Assembly (NCBI RefSeq): GCF_946479965.1
Contig: NZ_CAMLHX010000031.1
Coordinates: 1-45,126 of the forward strand
Source: an uncultured Mucilaginibacter sp.
GTDB lineage: Bacteria > Bacteroidota > Bacteroidia > Sphingobacteriales > Sphingobacteriaceae
Direction of reading: 5' to 3'
DNA length: 45,126 nucleotides
The notes beneath the pieces are model-generated. The model saw nothing but the letters and a program-made list of their open reading frames with translations. It was not told the DNA's origin and made no database searches. A program made the translations under genes and the position numbers. This document shows, piece by piece, positions 26,242-33,688 of the stretch; positions within the stretch are counted from its first letter, which is position 1, and every line of letters begins with the position of its first letter.

Positions 26242-27261
26242 TTATTTAATAATATTCACTTCGCGTTGTAGGGCAACGCCAAATTTAGTGTACACACTGT
26301 CTATGATTTGCGACGAAAAATTGTACACCTCCTGCCCCGTAGCGCCACCGTGGTTAACCAGCACCAGCGCCTGGTTTTTCCATGTACCGGTATTGCCAAC
26401 CACTTTTCCCTTCCAGCCGCATTGCTCTATCAGCCATCCGGCGGCCAGTTTAACCAGCCCTTCGCCTGCAGGATAATGCACTACATCAGGGCGATTTATT
26501 AAGATGGGTGCAAACTCATCTGCAGTAATAACAGGGTTTTTAAAGAAACTGCCCGCATTACCTATGGTAGAAGGATCGGGCAATTTAGCTACGCGGATGT
26601 GCGACACCACCTGCGATACATCCTTAATATTAGGTTGGGTTATGCCCCTGTACGCCAACTCCTGCTCAATGGCACCGTATTTTAAATTAAGATTAGGTAT
26701 AAGGGACAGATGAAACTTAACGGAAGTAATAATGAATTGCTCCTTCAGTTCGTCTTTAAAAACGCTTTCGCGGTAGCCAAATTTGCAATCGGCTTTGGTA
26801 AAGGTTTTAAATTTGCCTGTGGCTATCTCAAAGGCTTTGCAGCTTTCAAAAACATCCTTCAACTCAACACCATAAGCGCCTATGTTTTGTATGGGCGATG
26901 CGCCAACCGAGCCGGGTATCAAACTCAGGTTTTCTAAACCGGCAAAGTCGTGTTTCACTGCATAATTTACCAGATCGTTCCAAACCTCGCCTGCGCCTGC
27001 TTCAACAAATACCTCGTTATGGTTAATGCGATGTTCGATACCGCGGATGTTCAATCGGATAACCAAACCATCAAAATCGTTTATCAGCAGCATATTGCTG
27101 CCGCCGCCCATTACCAAACGCCGGGTGTGCTGCCATTGCGGATCCATAAACAACTCCACCAGGTCGTCCTCATGGTTGATCTCCACAAAAAAGCGGGCAT
27201 TAACATCAACGCCAAAAGTGTTAAAGTTTTTTAGGGATACGTTTTCCTGTATTTGCAGCAT
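26242..27261 (-). CDS. murB: UDP-N-acetylenolpyruvoylglucosamine reductase
   Basis: FAD-dependent reductase (339 residues) that makes UDP-N-acetylmuramate for peptidoglycan. FAD-binding motifs MGGGSNMLL (about 51-59) and LSLIPGSVGASPIQNIGAYG (113-130) are clear. Likely catalytic residues are Arg164 (GYRES), Ser238 (NAGSFF) and Glu334 (QREVNII), matching the type I enzyme of E. coli. It is divergent from the TPR lipoprotein gene with a 51-bp gap and has no cell-wall genes beside it. Confidence 0.96.
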   Translation of the reverse strand: MLQIQENVSLKNFNTFGVDVNARFFVEINHEDDLVELFMDPQWQHTRRLVMGGGSNMLLINDFDGLVIRLNIRGIEHRINHNEVFVEAGAGEVWNDLVNYAVKHDFAGLENLSLIPGSVGASPIQNIGAYGVELKDVFESCKAFEIATGKFKTFTKADCKFGYRESVFKDELKEQFIITSVKFHLSLIPNLNLKYGAIEQELAYRGITQPNIKDVSQVVSHIRVAKLPDPSTIGNAGSFFKNPVITADEFAPILINRPDVVHYPAGEGLVKLAAGWLIEQCGWKGKVVGNTGTWKNQALVLVNHGGATGQEVYNFSSQIIDSVYTKFGVALQREVNIIK

Positions 27262-27312
27262 GTGGGCGAATTTCGGAAATAAATTAGTTATTTTTAGATA
27301 AACTAATGTACC

Positions 27313-27960
27313 ATGTTAACCGCCCCCCTTTCAAAAAAACACCTTATAGCTGCTCTGCTTTTAATATTTCTGCTTTCCTGTCAACAGAGCAAAGAAGAAA
27401 AAGCCTTTAAAATCTTTAACGAAGGTGCTTCCTTGTCGTTAGAAGCATATGAAGAATCGGAAAAAGGGAATCAGGAAAAAGCAAATGAGCTGAATAATGA
27501 GGCAATAAAAAAGTTTGAGGAAACATTAAAAACAGATTCCAATCACAAGGTTGTGCGTAGTGCTTTAGCCCATAGTCTTTACCTGAATAGAAATTACAGG
27601 GAAGCTATTAATTGGTTTAAAAAAGCTAACACAATAGATAAATCATCTGCCGCAAATTACAGGGAATTGGGTTTAAGTGAAATAAACCTGGGTATGGTTA
27701 AAGAAGGTGAAAAAGATCTGCTTAAGGCTTTTGAATTAGATAAATCCAAAGAAATTAAAGACATTACTGTGGAAGATTTGCATGACGTTGGTAAACTTGC
27801 TTTTGCTTATGGAGAAGGCTATGAAAAAGAAGGTAAAAAAGAGGAAGGTTTAAATTATAAAAAATTTTCTGTTGGAGTTTTAAACCTCGCTTTTAAAATT
27901 GATTCCTCAAGAACTGATATTCAGAAAACCGCACTGGATTACAATAAAAAAATAAATTGA
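27313..27960 (+). CDS. TPR lipoprotein
   Basis: A 215-residue lipoprotein. The signal runs to the lipobox cysteine at residue 23 (LLIFLLSCQQ), followed by helical repeats of the TPR type: KAFKIFNEGASLSLEAYEES, VRSALAHSLYLNRNYREAINWFKKA, NYRELGLSEINLGMVKEGEKDLLKAFELD. TPR proteins hold partners together; none can be named here. It ends just before a 100-bp hairpin repeat. Confidence 0.85.
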   Translation: MLTAPLSKKHLIAALLLIFLLSCQQSKEEKAFKIFNEGASLSLEAYEESEKGNQEKANELNNEAIKKFEETLKTDSNHKVVRSALAHSLYLNRNYREAINWFKKANTIDKSSAANYRELGLSEINLGMVKEGEKDLLKAFELDKSKEIKDITVEDLHDVGKLAFAYGEGYEKEGKKEEGLNYKKFSVGVLNLAFKIDSSRTDIQKTALDYNKKIN

Positions 27961-27981
27961 TCAGTCGCATAGGAGGGCCTG

Positions 27982-28081
27982 CTCGCGCTCGTTTACAACG
28001 AGTGCGTAACACTTAACAGCGTTTGCAACGCGATACAATCGCAACCCCACATTAAGCACTCGTTACAAACGAGCGCAAGGT
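27982..28081 (+). repeat. 100-bp four-hairpin intergenic repeat, copy 1
   Basis: It contains four short hairpins in a row: GCGCTCGTT-tac-AACGAGTGC, GCGTT-tgc-AACGC, GCGAT-aca-ATCGC and an end hairpin matching the first in reverse. The outer two are complementary to each other, so a long alternative stem is possible. Copy 2 (30441-30540) has the same length, about 90% identity and the same orientation. It lies between convergent gene ends. Confidence 0.9.
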
Positions 28082-28091
28082 TTACTGGTTG

Positions 28092-29114
28092 TTAGGGCTT
28101 GCTATCTAAAATTGCATCTACAGCTTTTGCAATATCATACAGGTTACCATTCCGTTGGTTAGTTAAGATAATGATGGTTCTGCCTTTGCCTGTGTTTGTT
28201 GTGAGCAACGCCTGATAGTGCATTGCGGTGCCATCGTGTACGTGGGTCGTTATTTTATCTCCCTCCATAGTGCCGCCCCCCAGGCCTGATTGATTATCGG
28301 GCGCAAAGGGAATGAGGATTTGACGTGTAGAAGTTGGATCTATAAGGCGAAAGTTAACTATACATTCCGACCATTTGTAAAAATCGTCTAAATTCAGCGC
28401 CGTCCATCCCGATATTGGAACTGCAAGGCCATCCTGTACAAAACTTTCATTAAATGATTTGGCCATTAACGGTTCACTGTCGGTTGGGTCTACAATACCA
28501 TTGCTGATACCTGCTTTTTTTAGTAAAGTTTGCTGTACAAATTGGGTAAAAGGCATACCTGTAACCTTTTCAATTAGTCGTCTGCGTAAAAAAGTATTGT
28601 TGTTGTTATAAGCGTATTTGCTGCCGGGTTCAAAGTCTAATTGTTGTAAGGACTGAAGGTCTTTCCAATTATCAGCATCGGTATGAACAGTTTTCCATTT
28701 CACCTCTGGCAGACCGCTGGTATATTGTAATAAGTTTTTTATGCTTACTTTTTCCGCCCATGCAGGCAGATCAGGAAAAAACTTTGCTACCTTATCATCC
28801 AGGTTTAGCCTACCTTGTTCCTTAAGCATCATTAATCCTACCGCGTCAAACTCTTTCGCAATTGACCCAATATGAAAACGGTATTGTGTTTTAAGCGGAG
28901 TTTTTTTTGCTGCATCTGCATAGCCAAAAGCCGCTTTTACAATGAGTTTTCCATGGTCTACTACCAATATATTACCATTGAAAGACCCTGATTGAAATGT
29001 TTCGTTTAAATATTTATTTATTGAAAGCGCCTTGTTATTTTGGCCAAATGCGTGGGTACCCATTAAAATTATAGTAAGCAAAACAAGGGTGCTATTTTTG
29101 TAAAATATCTTCAT
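28092..29114 (-). CDS. Exported serine hydrolase, beta-lactamase class C family
   Basis: A 340-residue exported serine hydrolase of the class C beta-lactamase/penicillin-binding family. The signal peptide (MKIFYKNSTLVLLTIILMG...AFG) supports ATG 29114; an extended frame from 29225 runs through intergenic repeat remnants. The nucleophile motif SIAK (HIGSIAKEF), a Tyr-x-Asn motif (YAYNNNN) and a C-terminal HDG (HVHDG) in place of KTG are visible. Such proteins act as peptidases or esterases; true beta-lactam hydrolysis is not implied. It is the second gene of a two-gene unit enclosed by hairpin repeats. Confidence 0.9.
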   Translation of the reverse strand: MKIFYKNSTLVLLTIILMGTHAFGQNNKALSINKYLNETFQSGSFNGNILVVDHGKLIVKAAFGYADAAKKTPLKTQYRFHIGSIAKEFDAVGLMMLKEQGRLNLDDKVAKFFPDLPAWAEKVSIKNLLQYTSGLPEVKWKTVHTDADNWKDLQSLQQLDFEPGSKYAYNNNNTFLRRRLIEKVTGMPFTQFVQQTLLKKAGISNGIVDPTDSEPLMAKSFNESFVQDGLAVPISGWTALNLDDFYKWSECIVNFRLIDPTSTRQILIPFAPDNQSGLGGGTMEGDKITTHVHDGTAMHYQALLTTNTGKGRTIIILTNQRNGNLYDIAKAVDAILDSKP

Positions 29115-29166
29115 AAACGTTCTGTTTACTTTAAGACATAACAATAGTTGCTTTGTTACGCTATTC

Positions 29167-29190
29167 GTGCTCGGCGCAGACGAGGGCAAG
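29167..29190 (+). repeat. Remnant of the four-hairpin repeat
   Basis: GTGCTCGGCGCAGACGAG with GGCAAG after it resembles the 3' end of the 100-bp repeats (CACTCGTCGCAGACGAGCGC, AAGG) with a few changes. It lies between the two genes that the full copies flank. Confidence 0.5.
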
Positions 29191-29199
29191 TTCTTACAT

Positions 29200-30261
29200 T
29201 TACTTCTGCGACGGCATAAACTCAAAAGGCAATAACATGTTAATACGGTAAACGCTGATATTTCCTTTCCATTCTAAGCCTTCGTCGTAATACCCATTTT
29301 TATCAATACTTACTCCCGCGTAGCCATCTTCCTGTTGCAAAAAAGATTCGTTTCCCTTTTTATAGGTGATAAAAACCTCATTTCTATCAAACTTATTCTC
29401 GTCCTTGTCTGCCTCTTTTTTAAGCATGACAAATTTTTGCCCGTCAGAAACCTGAACAATACTATTATAGCCAAGCATGTTTGCAGGATCAAGGTTAACT
29501 TCCTTGTTAGAACTCGCGGCCCCGGCCGGCGTTTTGTACATTAAAAAATTATTTTCCTGTACCTGATCTGCCCATAATGAACGGATAAAGTGCATTCTTG
29601 ATCCAAAATACGCTTCGTCCCTCGCCTTCATAACGGCCTTTACTTTAGCCGGTTTAAGGCCCGCTACATCTTCCGTAAAAAAATAATTCCCTTTGTATTT
29701 TGTTTGTGAAGGGGTGCGACTAAAAGAGGTTAAGAAATAAGTGATCTTATAACCCAGTAGCTTGTTAGTAATAATTAATGGCTTTTCGGTATCGGCGGTT
29801 AGCAGGTCCCTCTTTTTATTATAGCGGAAATAAATTTCATCCTGATTATCTATCACGCAATCTTTGCTATCCTCGCCAATAAACTCCTTCAAAAATACCT
29901 TCATGGCCTTTTCCCTGCTTATCTCATCGCCGCCAATGGTTACCTCTGCCAGTTCAATTACTTTATGTTTTAAGGCGATGTTTAAACTTGCATCCGTGTA
30001 GTTACTTATCTTTTGCGATTCGTAGCCCATGGAACTGACAACAAGCGGAGACTTGGTTTTTATGGTGTTATTTAAAGCGAAATTCCCGGCACTATCAGAT
30101 ACCGTGCCCTGAAAAGTGCCGTCAAAATAAACACTCACCTTGTCTAAGGGCTTGCCTGTAACGGCATCGGTAATTCTGCCGCTTACAACCTGCGCCCGCA
30201 ACACCGTTGGAAGCAGAAGCAAGAGTGTTACTAAGAATTTAAAAGATGCCTTTTGTTTCAA
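29200..30261 (-). CDS. Exported carboxypeptidase-like regulatory domain protein
   Basis: A 353-residue secreted protein. Signal peptide MKQKASFKFLVTLLLLLPTVLRAQ, then a carboxypeptidase-regulatory-like beta-sandwich (about 25-100: VSGRITDAVTGKPLDKVSVYFDG, SDSAGNFAL, SSMGYESQKI), then a C-terminal domain of about 240 residues of unknown fold, found in many Bacteroidetes proteins of this layout. It is not a TonB receptor: no plug or barrel follows. It lies upstream of the serine hydrolase gene on the same strand with an 85-bp gap. Confidence 0.88.
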   Translation of the reverse strand: MKQKASFKFLVTLLLLLPTVLRAQVVSGRITDAVTGKPLDKVSVYFDGTFQGTVSDSAGNFALNNTIKTKSPLVVSSMGYESQKISNYTDASLNIALKHKVIELAEVTIGGDEISREKAMKVFLKEFIGEDSKDCVIDNQDEIYFRYNKKRDLLTADTEKPLIITNKLLGYKITYFLTSFSRTPSQTKYKGNYFFTEDVAGLKPAKVKAVMKARDEAYFGSRMHFIRSLWADQVQENNFLMYKTPAGAASSNKEVNLDPANMLGYNSIVQVSDGQKFVMLKKEADKDENKFDRNEVFITYKKGNESFLQQEDGYAGVSIDKNGYYDEGLEWKGNISVYRINMLLPFEFMPSQK

Positions 30262-30440
30262 AATTTTATTTAGCTAAGTATGATTCCCTGAAAAATTGAT
30301 CGCGCTGTAAACTCATTTGAGATTAAAACACATACAAGTATACCGCTTAGACTGCACGTGTAAAAGTAAAGTATACAATGGGTTATAATGTTGCGACTAT
30401 AGGGCAAATTGATGCGACATCGTTTTGTTATGCCATGCTA

Positions 30441-30540
30441 CTCGCGCTCGTTTGCAACGAGTGCGTAACACTTCAAAGCGTTTGCAACGCGATTCAATCG
30501 CTGTCCCACATTAAGCACTCGTCGCAGACGAGCGCAAGGT
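30441..30540 (+). repeat. 100-bp four-hairpin intergenic repeat, copy 2
   Basis: Same orientation and length as copy 1 (27982-28081), differing at about 10 positions. Several differences are on both sides of a stem or in loops, so all four hairpins are kept. It lies upstream of the carboxypeptidase-like gene, in a 323-bp gap that otherwise holds only AT-rich sequence. Confidence 0.9.
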
Positions 30541-30584
30541 CATATCCTAATAAATCATATCATTTTATTACGCTTTGCTTAATG

Positions 30585-31325
30585 TCAATCAGCTTTTTCC
30601 TTGCGCTTAAGGCGCAAAAATGTTTTATGGATCTTGGTCCGGAAAATATCATAAAACATAACAAAAGCGAGGATGGCCGCGGGAATAAAAAACTCATTCA
30701 AGCCAAAATAACGATACAGATAAGCTGCTGATACGCATCCGAAGAAAAAGAAAAATATAATGACCAGGCGCAAGGATATGCGCTGGCGCAATGGACTCAT
30801 GTCCTCAGCGGCGTTGCTTTGTATTATTGCCGATAGGTCAATGCCCAGATCGGTAAATATCCCGGTTAAATGCGTGGTGCGCACCACCGAGCCCGAAACC
30901 ATAGAAACCATGGCATTTTGCAGCCCCATAGCGAACAATAAGCTACCGGCCAGCAAACGCGTGTTTACTACCGATGGACGCATATTGGTGCCATAAATAG
31001 CCACAAATAACAATATGGCTATCTCTATACATATAGATATGGTGTAGGCGAAGCGTTGCTCCTTACCCACCCTGCGGATAATAAAACTGGATACAAATGC
31101 ACCCGCCAAAAACAGGATCATCCACATGCCCACGGTGCGTGCGTCTGTAAAATCGCCTGCCGCCAGCTTCTCGGCAAAGAGCGCTACGTGGCCCGTTACA
31201 TTGGTAGTAAGCACATAAAATGATAAAAAACCGGCACCATTAACAAAGCCAGCTGTTAGGCACAAAAGCGCTGCCAACCGCAGATTGTGCGCGTAGGTGC
31301 GATATTTGCCTGTGTGGTGTAACAT
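30585..31325 (-). CDS. DUF1275 (YoaK-like) membrane protein
   Basis: A 246-residue inner-membrane protein of the DUF1275 family with about six helices. Family features: CLTAGFVNGAGFLSFYVLTTNVTGHV at the N-terminus (about 21-46), and MGLQNAMVSMVSGSVVRTTHLTGIFTDLGID (about 135-165). Function unknown. The window between its start and the next gene (31326-31657) holds element B. Confidence 0.92.
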   Translation of the reverse strand: MLHHTGKYRTYAHNLRLAALLCLTAGFVNGAGFLSFYVLTTNVTGHVALFAEKLAAGDFTDARTVGMWMILFLAGAFVSSFIIRRVGKEQRFAYTISICIEIAILLFVAIYGTNMRPSVVNTRLLAGSLLFAMGLQNAMVSMVSGSVVRTTHLTGIFTDLGIDLSAIIQSNAAEDMSPLRQRISLRLVIIFFFFFGCVSAAYLYRYFGLNEFFIPAAILAFVMFYDIFRTKIHKTFLRLKRKEKAD

Positions 31326-31438
31326 GTTGAATTATTGCGATCGGATCAGTACCTGATGCGAATAGATGTTCTGGTTTTAATGTAAGTATACTGAAAATCA
31401 CACAGCTTTCAAAGGTCGATAACTGCTGCGGCATAGCT

Positions 31439-31645
31439 GTTGCAAGCAAAGTGTAAAATTTCCTGATATTGAATACCTTTATAATCAAAGTCTTACAATG
31501 CTTTTACAGCTAAAATTCATAACGAATAAGTCTGTTGCAAAGTGTTGCATGTTTAGACTTATAATATTTGCAAAGTTTTAATCACCAAACACTTACAAAA
31601 AACAGTGTTGCAAGTGTTGCAAAGTGTTGTATATATTTCTGCAAC
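31439..31645. repeat. Hexamer-iterated 3'-end element, copy B (GTTGCA type)
   Basis: GTTGCA lies on the plus strand at 31439, 31534, 31544, 31607 and 31616, then a variant GTTGTA at 31626, then the inverted copy TGCAAC at 31640-31645. Steps are 10 and 9 bp in the pairs. The first-pair to second-pair distance is 95 bp, as in copy A; the second-to-third gap is 63 bp instead of 52. TTTACAGCTAAA (31503-31514) and AACGAATAAGT are shared with copies A and C. It ends 12 bp from the DUF3810 stop codon. Confidence 0.78.
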
Positions 31646-31657
31646 AGCAATCAGTAT

Positions 31658-32731
31658 TTACCGCTTATACCAGTTTACCAGCAACAGCACCATTTGGTTA
31701 TAGGTATCCATACCCATGGGCTGGTTATTGGCCTTTAAAAAGTCGTTATAAAGCATGCCGCTAAGCAGTCCCGCTTTACCGCGAAAGGAGAACCAATAGT
31801 AGCGTTCGGCTATAAAATCGCCCCTAACCTTTTGGGAAATGTGGGTTTTCAGTTCGTTACTGATCAGGGTATCGCGGCGGCGCATAGACTGCATGCACTC
31901 CCCCAACGCTAACTGGTATGCAGAGTAACGTAGCAGCCGGTCGCGCGAGTTTATACCCGCCAAAAAGCCGGCAAAATTGGCCTCATCCTCGGCGCCAAAT
32001 CCCGTTTGATGAGAAAGCTCATGGCAAGCCACAACCGGGCGCGCAAAAACCGGCATCTGGTAGTTTATCTGCGCTTCGCCGGTAAAAGGGTTATAATAGC
32101 CTGACGTTGTGAGATAGTTAATAACAGGCGTAAGCAGAGACGATTTTATCCCGGGATAGTAAGTTCGGAAGTTAGCTGAATCGGCAGAAAGCTTTTTTAT
32201 AGCCGACAGGGCATTGCCGTAAATTTGTTGGTTGGTTTGCAGCGTGTCTTCGTGCTTTAATCGCATGCGGGTGACGTTGGCGCTATCAATAATTGCGCAG
32301 GTAACGGCTTCCAGGTCGGCGGCGGTGAATGCTGTATCGCGCAGGTTAAGGCGTTCCGCTGCCGAGGGGCGATAGTAGTTCATCCCCCAAAACAAATAGA
32401 ATATAACATAGGCAGCCTGTATGCCAATGATCAATCCTAACAAAGCCCTGCCTATTACCTTAAACCTGCCTTTAAACAGCAGGTAAATGAGGCGGCCAAC
32501 CAAATAAATTAGATATAAAATAACAGCCGAGTAAAGCACATCGCCAAAGCTTAAGGGAAGAATATTTAAAACGGGATGCAGCACATAGCAAACGCCCACA
32601 TAAAAACCCCGAGAGTAATAGCGCTCAACTACAGCCGGGTAATTAGTAAGCACATTAAGCAGGCAAATAACCAAAGCCAGACCGGCAATGGCAATAAGTC
32701 GCTTTACAAATGGGTTTAGCTTACGTGGCAT
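31658..32731 (-). CDS. DUF3810 membrane protein with HExxH motif
   Basis: A 357-residue protein with three N-terminal helices (about 8-30, 50-75 and 90-115) and a large outward domain carrying ACHELSHQTGF, an HExxH zinc-protease-like motif, followed by GAEDEANFAGFLA, where the Glu could be the third ligand. This matches the DUF3810 family of putative metalloproteases; activity is unproven. ATG 32731 gives MPRKLNPFVKRL; a longer frame from 32803 runs through a terminator hairpin and is rejected. It runs into element B at its 3' end. Confidence 0.88.
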   Translation of the reverse strand: MPRKLNPFVKRLIAIAGLALVICLLNVLTNYPAVVERYYSRGFYVGVCYVLHPVLNILPLSFGDVLYSAVILYLIYLVGRLIYLLFKGRFKVIGRALLGLIIGIQAAYVIFYLFWGMNYYRPSAAERLNLRDTAFTAADLEAVTCAIIDSANVTRMRLKHEDTLQTNQQIYGNALSAIKKLSADSANFRTYYPGIKSSLLTPVINYLTTSGYYNPFTGEAQINYQMPVFARPVVACHELSHQTGFGAEDEANFAGFLAGINSRDRLLRYSAYQLALGECMQSMRRRDTLISNELKTHISQKVRGDFIAERYYWFSFRGKAGLLSGMLYNDFLKANNQPMGMDTYNQMVLLLVNWYKR

Positions 32732-32770
32732 TAGCACAAATATAGGTTTGTGTATCCAATGGGCACAAAA

Positions 32771-32798
32771 AAAGCGTCCCGATAACTCGGGACGCTTT
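32771..32798 (-). terminator. Rho-independent terminator of the DUF2911 gene
   Basis: A 12-bp stem (32771-32782 with 32787-32798) and TAAC loop followed on the minus strand by a T-run. It lies 20 bp past the DUF2911 stop and before the DUF3810 start. The core CCGATAACTCGG is the same as in the terminator at 22981-23010. Confidence 0.9.
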
Positions 32799-32817
32799 CT
32801 CACAAATTTAATTGTAG

Positions 32818-33381
32818 TTATTTTATGCTTACAGGTACTTCAGTATTTTCCCATATCAAAGAAAAACCTGTAGGGTTGATAACATACTTTAAACTCTCAA
32901 CGGCGTACCATCTCTGTAAACGGTCAGTAGCAGTTGCTGTTTTAGCTTTAACTGTAGCCTCTAGCACATTCTTCGCAGGGTCTGCATTAGCCACGCCACC
33001 TTGCTTAATACCCCATTGGCCTACCTGCGAGTTAAATACTATTTTCCACTCGCTTTCGCCCGGCATAGCGAAAAAGGTGTATTTGCCGGCCGGCAGCTTT
33101 TTGCCTTCTATCATTATGTCCTTATCAGTAGTAAATACGGTGGCCTGGTTAGCTCCGGCGCGCCATAGTTTACCATAAGGCTCTAAACCGCCAAATATTT
33201 TACGTCCATTTACTGAGGGGCTGCCATAATTAATGCTGATGGTAGCACCGCCTACTTTAGCGCTAACACTGTCGCGCGGACTTGCTTGGGGCCTGCCGCC
33301 TTGTGCAAACGCGGATGATGACATTAAAAATAAAGCAAATGCAAAACAAGCAGCTGCTGTAAATTGGAATACTTTTTTCAT
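32818..33381 (-). CDS. DUF2911 family exported protein
   Basis: A 187-residue exported protein with a signal peptide (MKKVFQFTAAACFAFAL...AFAQ). The DUF2911 pattern is clear: ISINYGSPSVNGRKIFGGLEPYGKLWRAGANQAT, then KLPAGKYTFFAMPGESEWKIVFN. DUF2911 proteins are common in Bacteroidetes, and their function is unknown. It is monocistronic with its own terminator. Confidence 0.93.
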   Translation of the reverse strand: MKKVFQFTAAACFAFALFLMSSSAFAQGGRPQASPRDSVSAKVGGATISINYGSPSVNGRKIFGGLEPYGKLWRAGANQATVFTTDKDIMIEGKKLPAGKYTFFAMPGESEWKIVFNSQVGQWGIKQGGVANADPAKNVLEATVKAKTATATDRLQRWYAVESLKYVINPTGFSLIWENTEVPVSIK

Positions 33382-33602
33382 GGTTTCTTCTTAAGCTTAA
33401 TATTGATTGTAACAAATATAAATTAAAAACTTGGTGCTGCTAATATAACTGATTAGTTAGTAAACGCCGATTTTTTAAAAATATGTTAAATTTTAAAAAC
33501 TAAATATTACGGTGCTTTGTTTATGTTTCTGACTTGCATTGCAGTTAGGAATTGACCGTAAGGTTAACCATACCCTAAGGTTAAACAATTGTTGTGAGTT
33601 GG

Positions 33603-33628
33603 CCCTTGCCGTGAGGCAGGGGTTTTTT
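33603..33628 (+). terminator. Orphan terminator in a divergent intergenic region
   Basis: CCCTTGCC (33603-33610) pairs with GGCAGGGG (33615-33622, one G-T pair) and is followed by six Ts. It lies between two divergent genes (32818-33381 on the minus strand and 33689 on the plus strand), so no annotated gene ends there. It would close a short leader RNA or small RNA made from about 33480-33600. The rest of this 307-bp gap holds two copies of TAAGGTTAA near 33560-33583 and AT-rich sequence. Confidence 0.7.
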
Positions 33629-33688
33629 GTTTCTTGTTTATTTTGCGATGGCATAGCAATAGACCATTATTATACTTTAATTTGAAGC

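Noticed and set aside
28092..29225. N-terminal extension of the serine hydrolase
   Set aside because: The extra 37 residues are read from intergenic sequence and a repeat remnant; the signal peptide starts at 29114.
30378..30731. 117-residue ORF on the plus strand
   Set aside because: It runs through the hairpin repeat and the 3' end of the DUF1275 gene on the other strand; the codons reflect the repeat.
31240..31488. 82-residue minus-strand ORF
   Set aside because: It overlaps the start of the DUF1275 gene and the first part of element B, with no family features.
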